Positions 23,358 through 35,676 of a DNA stretch of 64,000 bases are shown piece by piece. The notes beneath the pieces were generated by a model. The model saw only the letters and a list, made by a program, of their open reading frames with translations. It made no database searches and was not told where the DNA came from. Location of the stretch: NCBI GenBank assembly GCA_016808115.1, contig JAEQBH010004553.1, positions 62,001 to 126,000 on the forward strand, written 5' to 3'. Source of the stretch: Tetrastigma voinierianum (Eukaryota; Streptophyta; Magnoliopsida; Vitales; Vitaceae). Position numbers and translations under genes: made by a program. The first letter of the stretch is position 1; each line of letters starts with the position of its first letter.

Positions 23358-23878
23358 TTAGGTATTTTGTATTGTTTTTCAAAAGTATTTGGATATTCAT
23401 CTTTTATTTTACTAGGTTTTCCTACATGTCCTATAGGATTCACATCTTTTGTTTAATTTAAATTCATTCTCTGTATTTTTATCATTATATCTTATATTTC
23501 ACTTTCACTTATCTGACTTATTCTTCTACAATTTCTTCTTCTATTACATGTTTTCCTTCTTTTATTTTTCTTTTTCTTTATAACTCTAAGTATTGTTCCA
23601 ATAACTTTCATCTGCGCTTTCTTCTTTTCTACGCTCTTCCTTTTTTTATCGTTTTTCGTGATATTTTCTAAATATTATTTGTTCTACTATTTTCTCAGTT
23701 GTTCCCCTAACATATTTTGGGTCTTTCCTTATATTGATAAGAGTATTTTTCTGTATTTCTATATTTATCATCCTATTTTCTAATTTGTTCATTTTTTCTT
23801 CGATTTTTTCTATAATTTATTATTTGTTCTTTTTACAGCCTTTAATATTTTTCTATTAACATTTCTATTTATCCTCCT
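23358..23878 (-). pseudogene. Endogenous pararetrovirus fragment, middle piece between Gypsy insertions
   Basis: Continues the viral sequence interrupted at 14,266. On the minus strand, near 23,360-23,450, there is an ordinary lysine/proline-rich viral-like frame (GHVGKP, KYPNTFEK-type blocks), then highly decayed Lys/Glu-rich sequence to 23,878. The base composition (about 75% AT, pyrimidine-rich on +) matches 13,200-14,260 and 28,620-29,950. The right edge abuts a truncated Gypsy LTR. Confidence 0.5.
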
Positions 23879-24755
23879 TCGATTCTACTACGCTTCAAGA
23901 GGTAGGGATTCTTCCTACTTTGGTTTATTTTCCACCTTAAAGGCTGTTTGGTTGTGTTTTCTACCCAAGGGGTCGCTTTGGGTCATGGTTTCTCTCTCAT
24001 TCCTAAGAAGCTATTCGGGCTTGATTGGGACCGTCAGAGCTATCTTGTTGACCCTACACATTGTCTCGTAATCTGGGACCGGTTTTTGCCAGGAACGGAG
24101 GGGAATTTTGGACTCATGTTCATAGAAGATGTAGTTGTAATTGTGAACTTGATGCTAGGCTTTTGAATCACCAAAATTGAACATCCACAGCTCAAGTTAT
24201 GGTCCATTTCATTCTCGGGACTGTCACAACTTAGGTTGTTTAATTGTTTATGTTCAAAATTCAGGACTGTTTTTTGGTTGGGAAACAGAGGAAATTTCAC
24301 CTGTGTTCTTTCATAGAAGCTAGAAGGTAAATTAGAACTTGATGTTAGGCTTTGAATCACCCAAATTGAACTCTGCGCTCAAGTTATGGTCTATTTCATT
24401 CTCGGGACTCCGCCACACTGTGCTGTTTAATCAAGTTATGTCCGCACTGACTCCGGTTTTCTGCTAGGAAATGGAGGGAATTTGAACTCGTGTTCTTCAT
24501 AGAAGTTATAGCTGCATTTGTGAAGTTGATGTTATGCTTTTGAGTCACCCAAATTGGACCTCTATAGCTCAAGTTATGGTCCATCTCATTCCCGAGATTG
24601 CCAACTTAGGTCAAGCTTATTTGTTTGTGTCCGCATTTTGGGTTCCAAGTAGATCGACCAATGCTACTATGAGATTGAATTTAGACTATTTTCATGTCCT
24701 CGCTTGTAGGCATGATTGAGGCTTGTGGATGGCTCGTTTGGTAGCCTGTTTATGG
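23879..24755 (+). mobile_element. Truncated Gypsy LTR (LTR-B), left part
   Basis: Starts abruptly with CTACGCTTCAAGAGGTAG, which matches the interior of the LTR at 43,916-47,252 (near 44,450), so roughly the first 500 bases of the LTR are missing. It continues to the insertion site of solo LTR-A at 24,755 and resumes at 27,256. No duplication was found at the outer left edge, consistent with deletion at that side. Confidence 0.65.
24085..24620 (+). repeat. Triplicated ~190-bp unit inside LTR-B
   Basis: Three tandem copies, starting near 24,098, 24,289 and 24,473, share GAACTTGATG-TAGGCTTTTGAATCACC and CTCAAGTTATGGTCCATTTCATTC. Period is about 185-191 bases. A related three-copy block with a similar period occurs in the LTR at 43,916-47,252. 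Confidence 0.8.
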
Positions 24756-27255
24756 TGTAAAACCCGAGAAAAAAAATCAATTTTTTTTTTTAAAAAAGGC
24801 AAACGGTAAATTGCCTAAATAACAAGGGTTGAAAACCTGAAAATCTTCTATATCTCGGATGACAAACAGCACTCACCTTTGATCTGCCTTGCAAAATTCA
24901 GTTACCTGCACGAATCTCTGGCTTAATCTCCAAGACAATGATTTTCATGTTTTTCTAGCGATGGGTGTCTATGACTCCTAAGGACGAGATTGTTTATGAA
25001 AACATCAGCCTGAAATGACTCAAGTTAAGTTCATGGATATAATCGGAACTTGAACCCGAGACTTTTTAGTGGCTTCGGCTAGAACCGACTCAACGAGGGT
25101 GGACACGTGGCACGACGCACACATCCAACTTAAACTAAGTTGGGACAAAAGAGGAATTAGGGCAAAAAAGAGCCCATTTTTCCTACTGGTTCATGTGAGA
25201 GAGAGAGGAGAAGAGGGAAAAAGGAGAGCCAAGCTTCATTCCAAGATCTACGAAGTTCCATAGGTCGGTTTTCGTCGGGTCAAGAACAAAAGTTCATCAC
25301 ATCGATGTAAGGTATGTGTGGGTACCTGAAAAGAGGGATTTCGCCGAAGATCCAAGAGGGGAGATTTAGGGATATTGAAGTTGTCGGGTTTAGGAGGCTT
25401 CCTACCCGTGTATCACGTGCCTATAAGTAAGGGATTCTTCCTACCTTGGCTTACTTTCCCTTTTTGGGCCGGGAAAAAAGGGTTTTTGTTTAAAGGTCTA
25501 TTTGGTGAAGAAAAACTCTATTTTTCGGGTTTAGACGATGTTTCTTCGCCTAGGCAAACCTCAGTCCGCCTAGGTAAAGGTGAAAATCTTCACACGGAAG
25601 ATTGATGCTACGCTTAGGCATAAGGAAGGTCCACCTAGGCATAGAGGTCCACCTAGGCGTGGGTAGCTACGCTTAGGCGAACCCGGGGACAAAGCATGGG
25701 GACTTTTTGGTCCGCCTAAGCGAGTGTGTTACGCCTAAGCGTAGCTCGCTGGCGGTCTTAGTCCTTGCTTGTGGGGCCTATCTCGGTTGATCTTTGCGGG
25801 CTTGGTTTGTGATTGTCGCGGCTTGCTTTGGGGGTCATTGTGTGGATCGTTGGAGTGTGCCATTGCTCGGGCAAGAGTGACATGTTTGGGATGTCAATGC
25901 CCGTGCTCAACACGCCGATACGTGATGGAATCGGGTGTAATGGCCATTACATGGGTTGCTTGTTTGTGTGTCACATGGCTTGCTTGTTTGCTTGACCACA
26001 GAATAACATGTTGAATGTGAATGTTGATATATGCTTGCATGATATATTGACATGAGTGGAATAATATATGGAAATTGTATGTATATACATATACTGTCCA
26101 CTTATGCATCAGTGATATGCATGAGTAGAATTGTCCATGTAGTATCTATTGTGCATGTGACATGATATAACATGCAATGACATCTTCCTATAGCATATGT
26201 GGGGACATCGTGATTAAATGGGTGTGGAGTGCATGGTTGGTAAAATCGACATCAGATGGTGTTTGATTGGTGGGTCACATTGTGACAACGTCCAATAGAG
26301 TCGCACGATTGAATAAAATGGTAAAGAAAATATGTGCCGGGTATTGGCAAGAAGGGATAGATCCTCTCTTCGGTGAAAAGCCCGCCAATTATGATCAGAC
26401 ATAGTCCCTAGCGGTGAAAGACCATAAAAGTGTCTGGGTTTGTGGAGCCCGCGGTGGGACATCAAAAATCCGCTACCCACATAAAGGCGCATGGATTTTG
26501 AAAGTAAAATGATCATGGTGATGTATCATCCAAAAATCTTTTGGTTTATAAACAAATGAATTTTGTTTTGAAAATGATCATTGGATGTCATCCAGAATGA
26601 TAGTTTATCACACATAGGCTTAGGCGTTGTGTGAGGGAGTCGGTGAGGACTCGGACGCATGGTACATGGTGAGCTCCATCTCTTACTTCGTATGACAATG
26701 TAGGGATTCCATATAGAATCGTAAATGCTCACGGAATGCATTGTAAATGTTGGTTTAACATCGCATGCACTTGTATGTGGAAAATGTAGAGGTATTCCTT
26801 ATTACGTGGTCACCCTTTATGAGACAACCCTTATAGGTACAAGTGGTCAATAACGTGACACGCCACACGGTCGTGGATCAGGAAAAGGCGACATGTGGCC
26901 TTGATACATCGTTTTGTAAAAAGTGTTTAGGACAAACTAGTTCTAGCACATATTTTTGTATAAAAGAGTTGTAATTAAATTCTTTTAGACTATTGTTAAT
27001 ATAGTCGGATATGTAATTATGGTAAGAGGGTTATGAATGGACTCTACAGCTATACTATGCATTATTCTGCTATTTTTAATTTAATATAAATGAATGGGTC
27101 CCATGAAGCGGACGACAAGGTGGTGCTCGAGCAACTCAACGCCCATTTGCAATTGGTACCGATTCGGTACCAAGACTTAGGTGCGAAATGACCTAAGGTA
27201 AAACTTCCGCAGGTTGATGGTTAGTCAATGGGACCCCGAAAATTGGGGCGTCACA
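24756..27255 (+). mobile_element. Solo Gypsy LTR (LTR-A) nested in LTR-B
   Basis: Begins TGTAAAACCCGAG and ends GGGGCGTCACA, with a perfect 5-bp duplication TATGG (24,751-24,755 and 27,256-27,260). No internal protein region is present, so this is a 2.5-kb solo LTR left by LTR-LTR recombination. It lies inside another LTR of the same lineage, and its interior matches LTR-B (TAACATG..GTTGATATATG; CATGATATAACATGCAATGAC). Confidence 0.85.
25547..25741. repeat. Eight CGCCTAGGCG-like motifs in LTR-A
   Basis: Copies of a 10-base near-palindrome (CGCCTAGGCA, CGCTTAGGCG, CACCTAGGCG, CGCCTAAGCG) start at 25,547, 25,567, 25,611, 25,632, 25,650, 25,670, 25,713 and 25,732. Similar motifs recur in the LTR at 54,329-56,676 (about 55,085-55,275). 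Confidence 0.75.
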
Positions 27256-28616
27256 TATGGCTTGTCTTAGGGACATTTTGTGGACTATTTTGTGGGCACC
27301 ATATATGTCACACTTGGCCTCGAGGATCAAAGGTGTTGTTGCTTTGTTTTGAATAACATGCTTGGTGGTAGTTGTGTGATAAGATGTTGATATATGTGTG
27401 TATAAATATATTGACATAGAATGTGTGATTGTATGAAAATTATATGCAATTAAGATAATTGTCCATGACATATGATGAATTGTGTGGTTTGAATTGTCCG
27501 TGTAACATTCATTATACATGTGGCATGATATAACATGCAATGACGCATTGCATTGCATATGCATAAGGACATCGCATTGAATGAGTGTGAGTGCATGGTT
27601 GAAAAATCAACACTGCGTTTGGTGTTTGATCAGGGCTCGGGCCAAGCTGACCTAAGTCCACCGTAGTCGTACGATTGAATAATGTGGTAAAGAAAACTTA
27701 TGTCAAGTAATAACAAGCAGAAATAGACACCCCTCAAGTGAAAGACCCATTAGTTGTGGTTAGACATAATTCCAAAGAGCTGAAAGCCCGTAAAGCGTTT
27801 CAGTAAAAGGTTTCCATGGTGTGACACCAAAATTCGCCATCCATAAAAAAAGACACATAAGTTTTGTATACAAATTGTTAATTGAGGGGTGTAGTAAATA
27901 TCCAAAACCTTTTTGGTTTGAAAACAAAATGAATTTGTTTTGTAAAATGATCAGCTGGATGTAATCAAAATGATGGATTTTATCACGCATGAGTTTTGGC
28001 ATTGTGTGAGGCTGTGAGCCGTAAGTGACTCATGACATGTGGTGGATTCCATGATAGAAATTACATTTTTGCTTGTAATGTGAGCGTAAATTACGAATAC
28101 GATCATCGTACACAGAGACTTAGCATGAGAAATTCTTTATGTGAGTTTTCATCAAAAGCGACATTCTATAATGGAGACATTTCGTGATGTAGGATTTAAC
28201 ACCGATCATTCGAGGTCGCAATTGTGAAAAAAACAAGATTGTGGCTTTGATAGTTATTTTGTAAAATATATTGGAACAAATTAGTTTTGATATATATATT
28301 TTCTGTAAGAGTGTTGTATTTAAACTCTTAACGACTATTGTGATATAGCCTTGTATATTTTTTAGTATGAATAAATGAGCCCGATAAGGCCACTTTTACT
28401 TCATAAATGGATTCGACTAATTTGGCCATTGTTCATCGTCTCAGATGAGTGATGTGATTATATATTGTATAGGTTGGGTTTTGGATAGAGCTCCCCGTAT
28501 AAAGCATACTCTATCCTTTTTTTTTTTACAAAATTATGGATCCCTTTACCCGATATCCACGAGTTTTCCGCAGGTTGACGGTTGATCAACGAACCCTCGG
28601 GTTTTGGGGCGTCACA
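27256..28616 (+). mobile_element. Truncated Gypsy LTR (LTR-B), right part
   Basis: Resumes LTR-B after LTR-A and ends in GGGGCGTCACA at 28,616. It shares long near-identical blocks with the LTR at 54,329-56,676, such as ATACATGTGGCATGATATAA and GCAATGACGCATTGCATTGC. Viral-like minus-strand sequence resumes directly to the right. Confidence 0.75.
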
Positions 28617-28967
28617 CCTATTTTTCTTTGCATCATATTTTTAATTATTACGGGGATGTTTGTCCTTCATTCTGGTTTTTTATTTTTTCTATTACTTTTC
28701 TTGTTTTTTCTAGGTCTAAATGAACCTTAAAGGGTAAATATTTATTGTAATTTTCTACTACATTAGGTATTATTATATTTGTAAGTTCTATGTATTTTTT
28801 TGGACTAGCTTTTTTAGACAAAGCTAAACAAATTTCTAAACATTCCATAATCATCTTATATACTGTGTTTTTTATTCTCTCTATTTCTCTGTTAGTAAAG
28901 TCTTTTTTCTAAATATTTGTCTATTGTTTTTTGTACAAACGTTTTTATTGTTATTTTACTCATTTTT
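28617..28967 (-). pseudogene. Endogenous pararetrovirus fragment: probable coat-protein ORF N-terminus
   Basis: On the minus strand a Met at about 28,967 (MSKITIKTFVQKTIDKYLEK) is followed, after a likely frameshift near 28,900, by a clean frame from 28,854 to 28,648 (MECLEICLALSKKASPKKYI..KVHLDLEKTRKVIEK). The composition and position, upstream of the fragments at 23,353-23,878 and 13,199-14,266 in minus-strand order, fit the start of the viral structural polyprotein. Identification rests on context more than on a diagnostic domain. Confidence 0.4.
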
Positions 28968-29955
28968 AATCGTCTTCATTATTTTATATATTTGGACTTT
29001 CTATCTTATTTAGATTATAATAAAATATTTCACTAAGATCTTCTTTTTGATTATAAGCTTCTTAAATATTATTATCAATATTATTATTTACTAGATTTAA
29101 ATCTAAAGTTATGACCATCAAATATATTTTTGTTCTTAAATAAAATATTATTTTTATTGTCATTGATTCTTGTAAAAATATTTAAGGCTTAAAGACATAT
29201 AATATTCTTAATATCCAATCATTTGTTAAGAATTCTAATTTATAATAATCTAAGGGTTCTATTAATACAATATCATTTGGATGATAATTATCTTTTTTTA
29301 TTTTATTATTTTCATAATTTAAAAGGTCTGAGTTCAAAAGTTCATATAATTATGTTATATCTGGTTTTATGCTTTTTGTTATATTTTAGTCTTAAAGTCT
29401 TTATTTTGACTTAGATTTAACTTTATTATTACAAATATTCACTTTGATTTGGATTTCTTTAATATTTGTACAAATTTACTATTTCACCTACTTTCATTTA
29501 TTACCCCCATGAATTCCATTATTTCCCATAACTTTTCTTAGACCACGTTTTGTTATAGCTTTTTGTCATCTGCTTTTATTTTTTGCTAGAGATTTGCACA
29601 AAGGTTTTACTTCCCTACTTCTCAAGCTCTTTACTTATATTACTATCTTTCTTTATAGGAAGATATTATCAATATGATTTTCTATAACGATTCAAAAAAT
29701 ATTCTTATATTTTATAATAGTCTTATTGTTAGATAAATTTCTTCATAATTATAAAATCTTCTATATGTTATTGATTATGATTATCTATTAAATTTATTAT
29801 TGTTTTTGTTATTTCAATTTTAAATTCTTCTATATTTTGTTTTTTAGTCGATCTATCATATTTATATTATAGCAAATTTTTTCTGTGTATTTTCTGTTAT
29901 TCATAACTAAACCAAAATTCTATATCAAATTATTCCTAATCATAAACTTCAATAT
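28968..29955 (-). other. Endogenous pararetrovirus flank, no readable frame
   Basis: Same pyrimidine-rich, AT-rich character as the other viral pieces, and probably leader or upstream viral sequence. Only short Lys/Asn/Ile-rich frames with many stops are present. It ends near 29,955, where a MITE-like GAGCATCTCCAACCACACTC begins. Confidence 0.35.
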
Positions 29956-29956
29956 T

Positions 29957-30290
29957 AGAGCATCTCCAACCACACTCAACAAATTAGCTACTCAAAATAT
30001 ATTTAAATATTAAATTCACTATTTTAACTAGCAACGTTTTAAAATTCACTCCAATCACACTCTCTATTTTACACCCAATTTTCACTAACTTCTAATAATT
30101 TTAAAAAGAAATATATATATATAGAGATGTGAAAAAACGTATATAGACTTATAAATTCTCAAATGACTCTCCACATTTTACTTATGAAACTATCATTAAC
30201 TATAAATACATAGTATATCAGTAGAAATGAGAGAATTTTGTTTGGCTACTAAACACTAAAAGAAGTTAAATGAGAGCTGGCTTCCAGACA
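29957..30290. mobile_element. MITE-like fragment (GAGCATCTCCAACC end)
   Basis: TAGAGCATCTCCAACCACACTC, followed by a partial internal echo (AAATTCACTCCAATCACACTC), is a terminus very common among plant MITEs. The expected mirror end GGTTGGAGATGCTC was not found downstream, so the right limit is approximate and the element may be truncated. Confidence 0.4.
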
Positions 30291-30970
30291 AAGCCTATTA
30301 TATAAGAATTTTGGATAATTTATTTTTATATTATTTTTAAAATAAAATAATATTATTTTTCTAATTTCTTTGAATTTTATTATTCTTATTTCCCTAAACA
30401 AGAAAAATTTTATCATTATTATTATCTTATTAATACCTTAGTTTTATTTGAACCTATGACTCCAATACCATTAGTGGTATGACTATAATTTCAATAAAGG
30501 GTAAACAGTGGATTAACAGGAAATTGATCAAAATAAAGGATAACTCTTTCACACAAGATAAAACTTATATACAAATAAAGAGTTTAAACAGTAAAAAAAA
30601 ACGTAGTCTCCGCTATATACCCTCAAGCGCCACTGATTATTAGTTCCCATCGATTTCATCTCTCTCTCCCTTACTCCGCCTTCTCCGCACTTGGCGTGCT
30701 GCTGGCATCGTTGCCATTGGGACGATCACTAGTCATGGAGAGGAGGGTGCATTTTTTTTTACTAAAAAGCCCTAATTACGCAGATGCGCAGAGGAGCTCT
30801 CTGCTTCTATGTGTGTATAGACAACACACTACAGAGTTGATGTTAAGAAAGTATTACTATTTGAATGTTACCCGCTACCTCTCTTCTCTTCTCAGTTCTC
30901 AGTTCTTCCACTCTCCACACTTTCCTTAATTTTTTGTCATCAAACCGCCATGAAAACGGAGCATCCAAAA
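30291..30970. other. Noncoding region, possible host-gene 5' region
   Basis: AT-rich to about 30,600, then a sharp change to a TC-rich segment (CATCTCTCTCTCCCTTACTCC) like a plant 5' untranslated region. No supported CDS in this part. Confidence 0.4.
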
Positions 30971-31252
30971 ATGAAGAGTATGTCTCGCCCACTCTTCTCC
31001 TGCAGCTTCTTTAGCCACTGCACACAATAGGTCATCAACCCCACCGCCCCCAATACTCCCACTCTCTCCACCCCCACCCCCTCCTCCCACCACCAATCTC
31101 ACCCAGCCGACTCTGAATCCTCCTCCACCTCCCAAAGCTTCACCCAATGGCGCTTCCCCCTCCCTAACTCCCCTGTCCTTCACCACCCTCCATCACAATC
31201 TCATCCCTCACAAAGTGCAAACCAACAAATCCAAACAAAGTGCAGTCCAAGG
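30971..31252 (+). pseudogene. Exon-like remnant of a host gene, Ser/Pro/Thr-rich (family uncertain)
   Basis: From ATG at 30,971 the frame reads MKSMSRPLFSCSFFSHCTQ, then an in-frame TAG (31,028), then continues open through a Pro/Ser/Thr/His-rich stretch ending SFTQWRFPLPNSPVLH and a basic tail, to an AG|GTAATT donor-like site at about 31,251. The N-terminal MSRPLFSC..FFSHCTQ and the TQWRFPLPNSP block look conserved rather than random; I vaguely associate them with plant armadillo-repeat proteins but cannot confirm this. The glycine-rich minus-strand frame over the same bases is a shadow. A second coding-like patch (PDAGHGDDHHPCSGGGCG, about 31,540-31,600) abuts the Copia D insertion. Confidence 0.4.
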
Positions 31253-31589
31253 TAATTGGAAAGTTTTTCAGTTTAAAACAAAATTTTTAGAAATCCAACC
31301 AAGAATAGGCCTCGGGATGAAAAGCTCATTCTTGGAGACCCCATTGGAGCCCCAAATCACAATTAGGGGAGACCCCTTTTTTATTATCATCACAAACTTG
31401 CTTCCCTAGTCTAGCTTTGACGGCAAGTAACCTCTTGATAATATCGTCGAGAACGGCGGGTTCCATAACTGAGATGTGGAAATTAGTAGCAAATTAGATT
31501 CTAAAATCGAAGAAACGACGAAGAGGATGAAAGACAGTGGCCCTGATGCTGGTCATGGGGACGATCACCACCCATGCTCGGGAGGTGGC

Positions 31590-31865
31590 TGCGGTGTGAA
31601 GTATTGTGTCTCGATCAACAAAAATGTTAATAAACAAACGTGCGACAAACAAACAATCGAGCGCATCCGAGCCCAACTTAAAAATGTCGTGGTCCTTGGT
31701 GACCTAATTTGGCCCTCACCGCAGATCGATGATAGTGGATAAACGCCTTCCGATAGAACGGATCTCGCTCCGGCGTACAGCTCCGGAGAGACTCGACGTA
31801 ACTAATCGTTTTGTGCCATAATTTTGGCGAAGTGAAGTGAGAAATGAGTGATATATGGCGGTATA

Positions 31866-31896
<31 letters not shown>

Positions 31897-32171
31897 TTTT
31901 AATTTAAAACGAGTATAAATATAATCCAAACAAATATGTCTGTTTGGTACAGGGGTGGATCAGAACCGAGCCCGCTGCACGGATAACTGGCGGCAAGAAG
32001 GAAGGTGGGAAACCACCTAGCTTTGGCTAGGTCCTCTCCCTTCCACAAAGTGGTGCCTTGGCCCAAACCCATTCGAGAGGCTCAACAATTTAAATCCATT
32101 CCCCTTCTCTTGCTTTATTCGATGGCACACTCTTTCATTCACTTTATGTTTTCATGATCGCAAAGTCCCAA
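31590..32171 (-). repeat. Left LTR of Copia D
   Basis: On the minus strand it begins TGTTGGGACTTTGCGATC (ending at 32,171). It contains an (AT)n run at about 31,862-31,888 and matches 37,430-37,995 in order. The left limit is approximate. Confidence 0.6.
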
Positions 32172-32859
32172 CACCTCCCACATGAATGAAAAGTCCTGGA
32201 GCATCAATACTTCCTCCGTGTATGTACAGATGCAAAGTGCGATTATTCCAGAAAATGTTGCATCGATAAGTAGCCCGAGACTTTGAACTTTCAGCGGCCT
32301 ATCGGCCATCTCAGCCAATCTTGCTAGATCATGTCTCTGAACCGTCGACCTTCGTAAAAGCCTGTAGCAATAGAAATCGGCTATTAACTTTTCCAACAAA
32401 ATCGTTCTCAATTATTGCGTTCGCTTTGGCCAGTGAACACCGCCTGTCTCGCTTGCGCTCTGCACCCGGCCTTTTCAATTCCTCAATGTAGTTACCCTCA
32501 CTTCATGCTCACATATAGGTGATTTCGGTAACATATAATTTTCATAATCATTAAAAGATTTTGCTTAACCTTCATATTAATGTCGCCTTTATCCCGAATG
32601 GGTAAAAGAACAAGATGCATTTAAGTTAATCGCCTTCATAACTTAGTCCCTTTCAACCTAGATCCTCGGGATCTCCAAATAACTAGTGTGTCCGCTATGA
32701 TGACTTGTTTAGAGGCCTTAAACCCATTCTCGATGTTTTCAACCATCTCTAGTTAGGCCTTTTGTCAATGGATCCAGCACATATCTTACCTACATAGCCA
32801 CGGTATAATTCCACTGTAGTTAGTTACTGGTTTTACTGCCATGTCTTCGACGTACGCGG

Positions 32860-33190
32860 TCAGACTCTGCTGCTATACATGACATTCCTTACCCTTCCTA
32901 TTGCCGCTTGACTATCACAATGTATACATACAACGGGCACTGGTTTAGCCAATAGAATATCTTCCAAGAAATTTTGAAGCCACTCGGCTTCACCGGCTTT
33001 ATCCAAAGCAATAAATTCTGATTCCATAGTGGATCTAGCAATACAAGTTTGTTTGGATGATTTCCAAGACATCGCGCCCCACCAAGTGTGAATACATATC
33101 CACTGCTATACTTTGTGCTCTCAGTCCCTAAGTATCCACCCTACATCATGCATCTCCAAGTACTACTGATATTTCTCGTGTAATGCAAAA
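32860..33190 (-). pseudogene. Copia D RNase H remnant
   Basis: The frame MSWKSSKQTCIARSTMESEF..ALDKAGEAEWLQNFLEDI..VVCIHCDSQAAIGR is the classic Copia RNase H C-terminal half (SSKQT, STMESEF, CDSQAAI). Just upstream, other frames carry fragments of the preceding dipeptide-rich block and GYLRHTQDY. No intact protein. Confidence 0.85.
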
Positions 33191-34300
33191 GTATAATCTT
33201 GAGTATGCCTTAAGTAGCCCAATAAACGCTCTATAGCTTTCCAATGATTTCATTCTGGATTAATCAGAATCGACTTAGCTTGCTAACCCATTGCCAGCAG
33301 GTCTGCCTAGCATGGGCTCTTATGACATACATTAAACTCCGCCTAGTATATTAGCATTACCTATTTTCAGCTATTTTCACCAATATTCTTAGAAAGATGT
33401 AAATTAAACATCTATCAAAGTCTTTATAGTATAATATCTAGATTCTTGCACTTCCAAGAATCGCTTCAATATAATGGGATCAGGATGAGCCAATCCTCCG
33501 TATGCCTGCGGATTTCACCCTAAAAATAAACATTAGCACCCCATATCTTTCATTTCAAAATTACTTGGGCAAGCATTTGATTTTCTTAACAAATTTCATC
33601 ATCACCGTCTGTTATAAGCATATCGTCACATATAGACATAAATGGCAAAGCAATTTGAGTTTGCTTAACTTATACACATTTATCGCACTTATTATCTTGG
33701 AAACCATTCGACAAACATGACTTCGTCAATTTAGCATGCCATTGTTTTCTGTGCTTGTTTCCAATCCATAGAGTGACTTGATAAGCCGACTACTTTCTCG
33801 CTTCGTCTCGAAACAATGAATCCTTCAAGGTTCCAAATATATTTCTTCTTCCAAATCTCCGCGAAGAAGGTCATTACATCCATTTATGGATTTCAAGCTT
33901 ATACACCACGCTATAGCAATTAGTAATTTTATAGATGTAATTCTAGTAATGTGTGAATAAGTATCAAAATAATCAAGACCTTCTCGTTGTTTCGTATCAT
34001 TTTACTACAGTCTAGCCTTATATTTATCAATAGCACCATCCGCTTCATTTTCCTCTGAAAATCCAATTTACATCAGAGTGGTTTATTACTAGGAGGAAGG
34101 TCAACCAATATCCATGTATGATTTGACAAGATGGATTCAACTTCACTATTGATAGCTTCTTTCCAGAACGGGGCTTCTGGCAAAGTCATAACTTCTTTGA
34201 ATGTCCGAGGCTCATTTTCCAACAGATACGTTAAGAAATCAGGTCCAAAAGACGTGGAAGTCCTTTTTCTTTTACTATGTCTAGGTTCATCCTCCATTGG
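33191..34300 (-). pseudogene. Copia D reverse-transcriptase remnant
   Basis: The C-terminal part of the frame ending at 34,073 has PFWKEAINSEVESILSNHTW, the RT entry block of Copia (W-EA---E--S---N-TW). Downstream, a CDDMLIT-like catalytic block is seen at about 33,604-33,635 in another frame. Many frameshifts in between. Confidence 0.75.
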
Positions 34301-35400
34301 ATCACTTCTAGATATAGTATCTCGAGACCTCTTATTATTATCAATTAACCCATATACTATGTTATACGTAAATATATTTTCATAAAGAACGGTTGCTCCC
34401 TTGATCTCAATGATCGTATTAACATGTATATCCGGGATCTCCGACTTCAGAACAAGAGAAACCATATGCATTGCTATTCGAAAGCATCCGATAAAAAACA
34501 CAATCACGCCTGGTCCTACCTTAACCTTTAGGGTTTAGGAACTGCAACCTTAGCCAAACACCTCCTACATTTCGAGATATCCAAGTTAGGCATTCCGCCT
34601 TCCATTTCATGTGGAGTTTATCAGGTCTTTCTCAAAGGGAGTACTCTATTTTTAAAATAAAATTCGCCAATAAAACAGCCTTCCCCACAAATTATGTGGT
34701 AAACTAGGAAACTATTCAACAATGCATTCATTGTTTCCTTTAAAGACCGGCTTCTCTCTTTCGCCACTCCATTAAATTCGTGGGTATAAGGGCGCTTATT
34801 CGCGAACGATACCAAACTCGTACAAATTTCAAATGGAACACCATATTCACCTCCTCTATCACTCTTATGATTTTAATTTTCTTGTTCAATCAGTTTCAAC
34901 TTGGCCTTGTAAGTTTTAAAAGCATTCATGAAATTTCATCTTTGCTAATACTAAGCAGTAAACATAACAATACCGCGAGCAGTCATCTATAAAAGTAATA
35001 AAATACTTATTACCACCTCTTGACGATATTGATTTCATATCGCATATATTTGTGTGTATTAAATCTAAAGGTTCTGAAACTCTATTATCTACAAAGTGGA
35101 AAGGGGGCTTAGAAAATTTAGATTCAACACACACTTGGCATTTCACTGGGATACCAAAATTCGACAACAAATTCCATATTCATTAATTTTTATCGACTTA
35201 TAGTTAACGTGTCCTAGTCTAGCATGCCAAATGTTAGAAGACTCAAGACATAAGAAGAAGCAACTTTATTCAAATCATCCTGGTTACAATAACCATTACA
35301 TTTAGCTTGAACAAACCATCACTCGATAACCCTTTCCTACAAGACGGCATTTTGAGAGAGTACAAACTCTTACCGATACAAAAACCAACTCGGGGTCATT
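34301..35400 (-). pseudogene. Copia D integrase remnant
   Basis: The frame 35,170-34,916 gives CQVCVESKF..PLDLIHTNICDMKS..GGNKYFITFIDDCSRYCYVY, the zinc-binding end and first catalytic Asp region of a Copia integrase. The frame at 34,815-34,621 gives NGVAKERSRSLKETMNALL, equivalent to the NG-AER-NRT block with the catalytic Glu region. The regions are in different frames. Confidence 0.85.
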
Positions 35401-35676
35401 CCTCAAGGAGACATCCCGACACTAAATTCTTGCGAACATCCGCACATGCAAGTAACATTAATTAGTGTCATAGTCTTTCCGCATGTCATCTTGTGAGCAA
35501 TCTTTCGACACCTTCAACCTGGTGAGGTTGATGAATTACTCATATAAAGTTTTTCATCACCCCCACTCATTGGTAGGATCTAAAACATCTATCCGCTTGC
35601 AATGCATGTGACAAGTTGCTCCGTGATCAATCCACCAATTCGGGTTTCCCGCCATATTACACTCGATATCATAGCG

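Noticed and set aside
30926..31186. Glycine-rich minus-strand frame
   Set aside because: Complement of a Pro/Ser/Thr-rich + strand stretch; the + frame is the more protein-like one.
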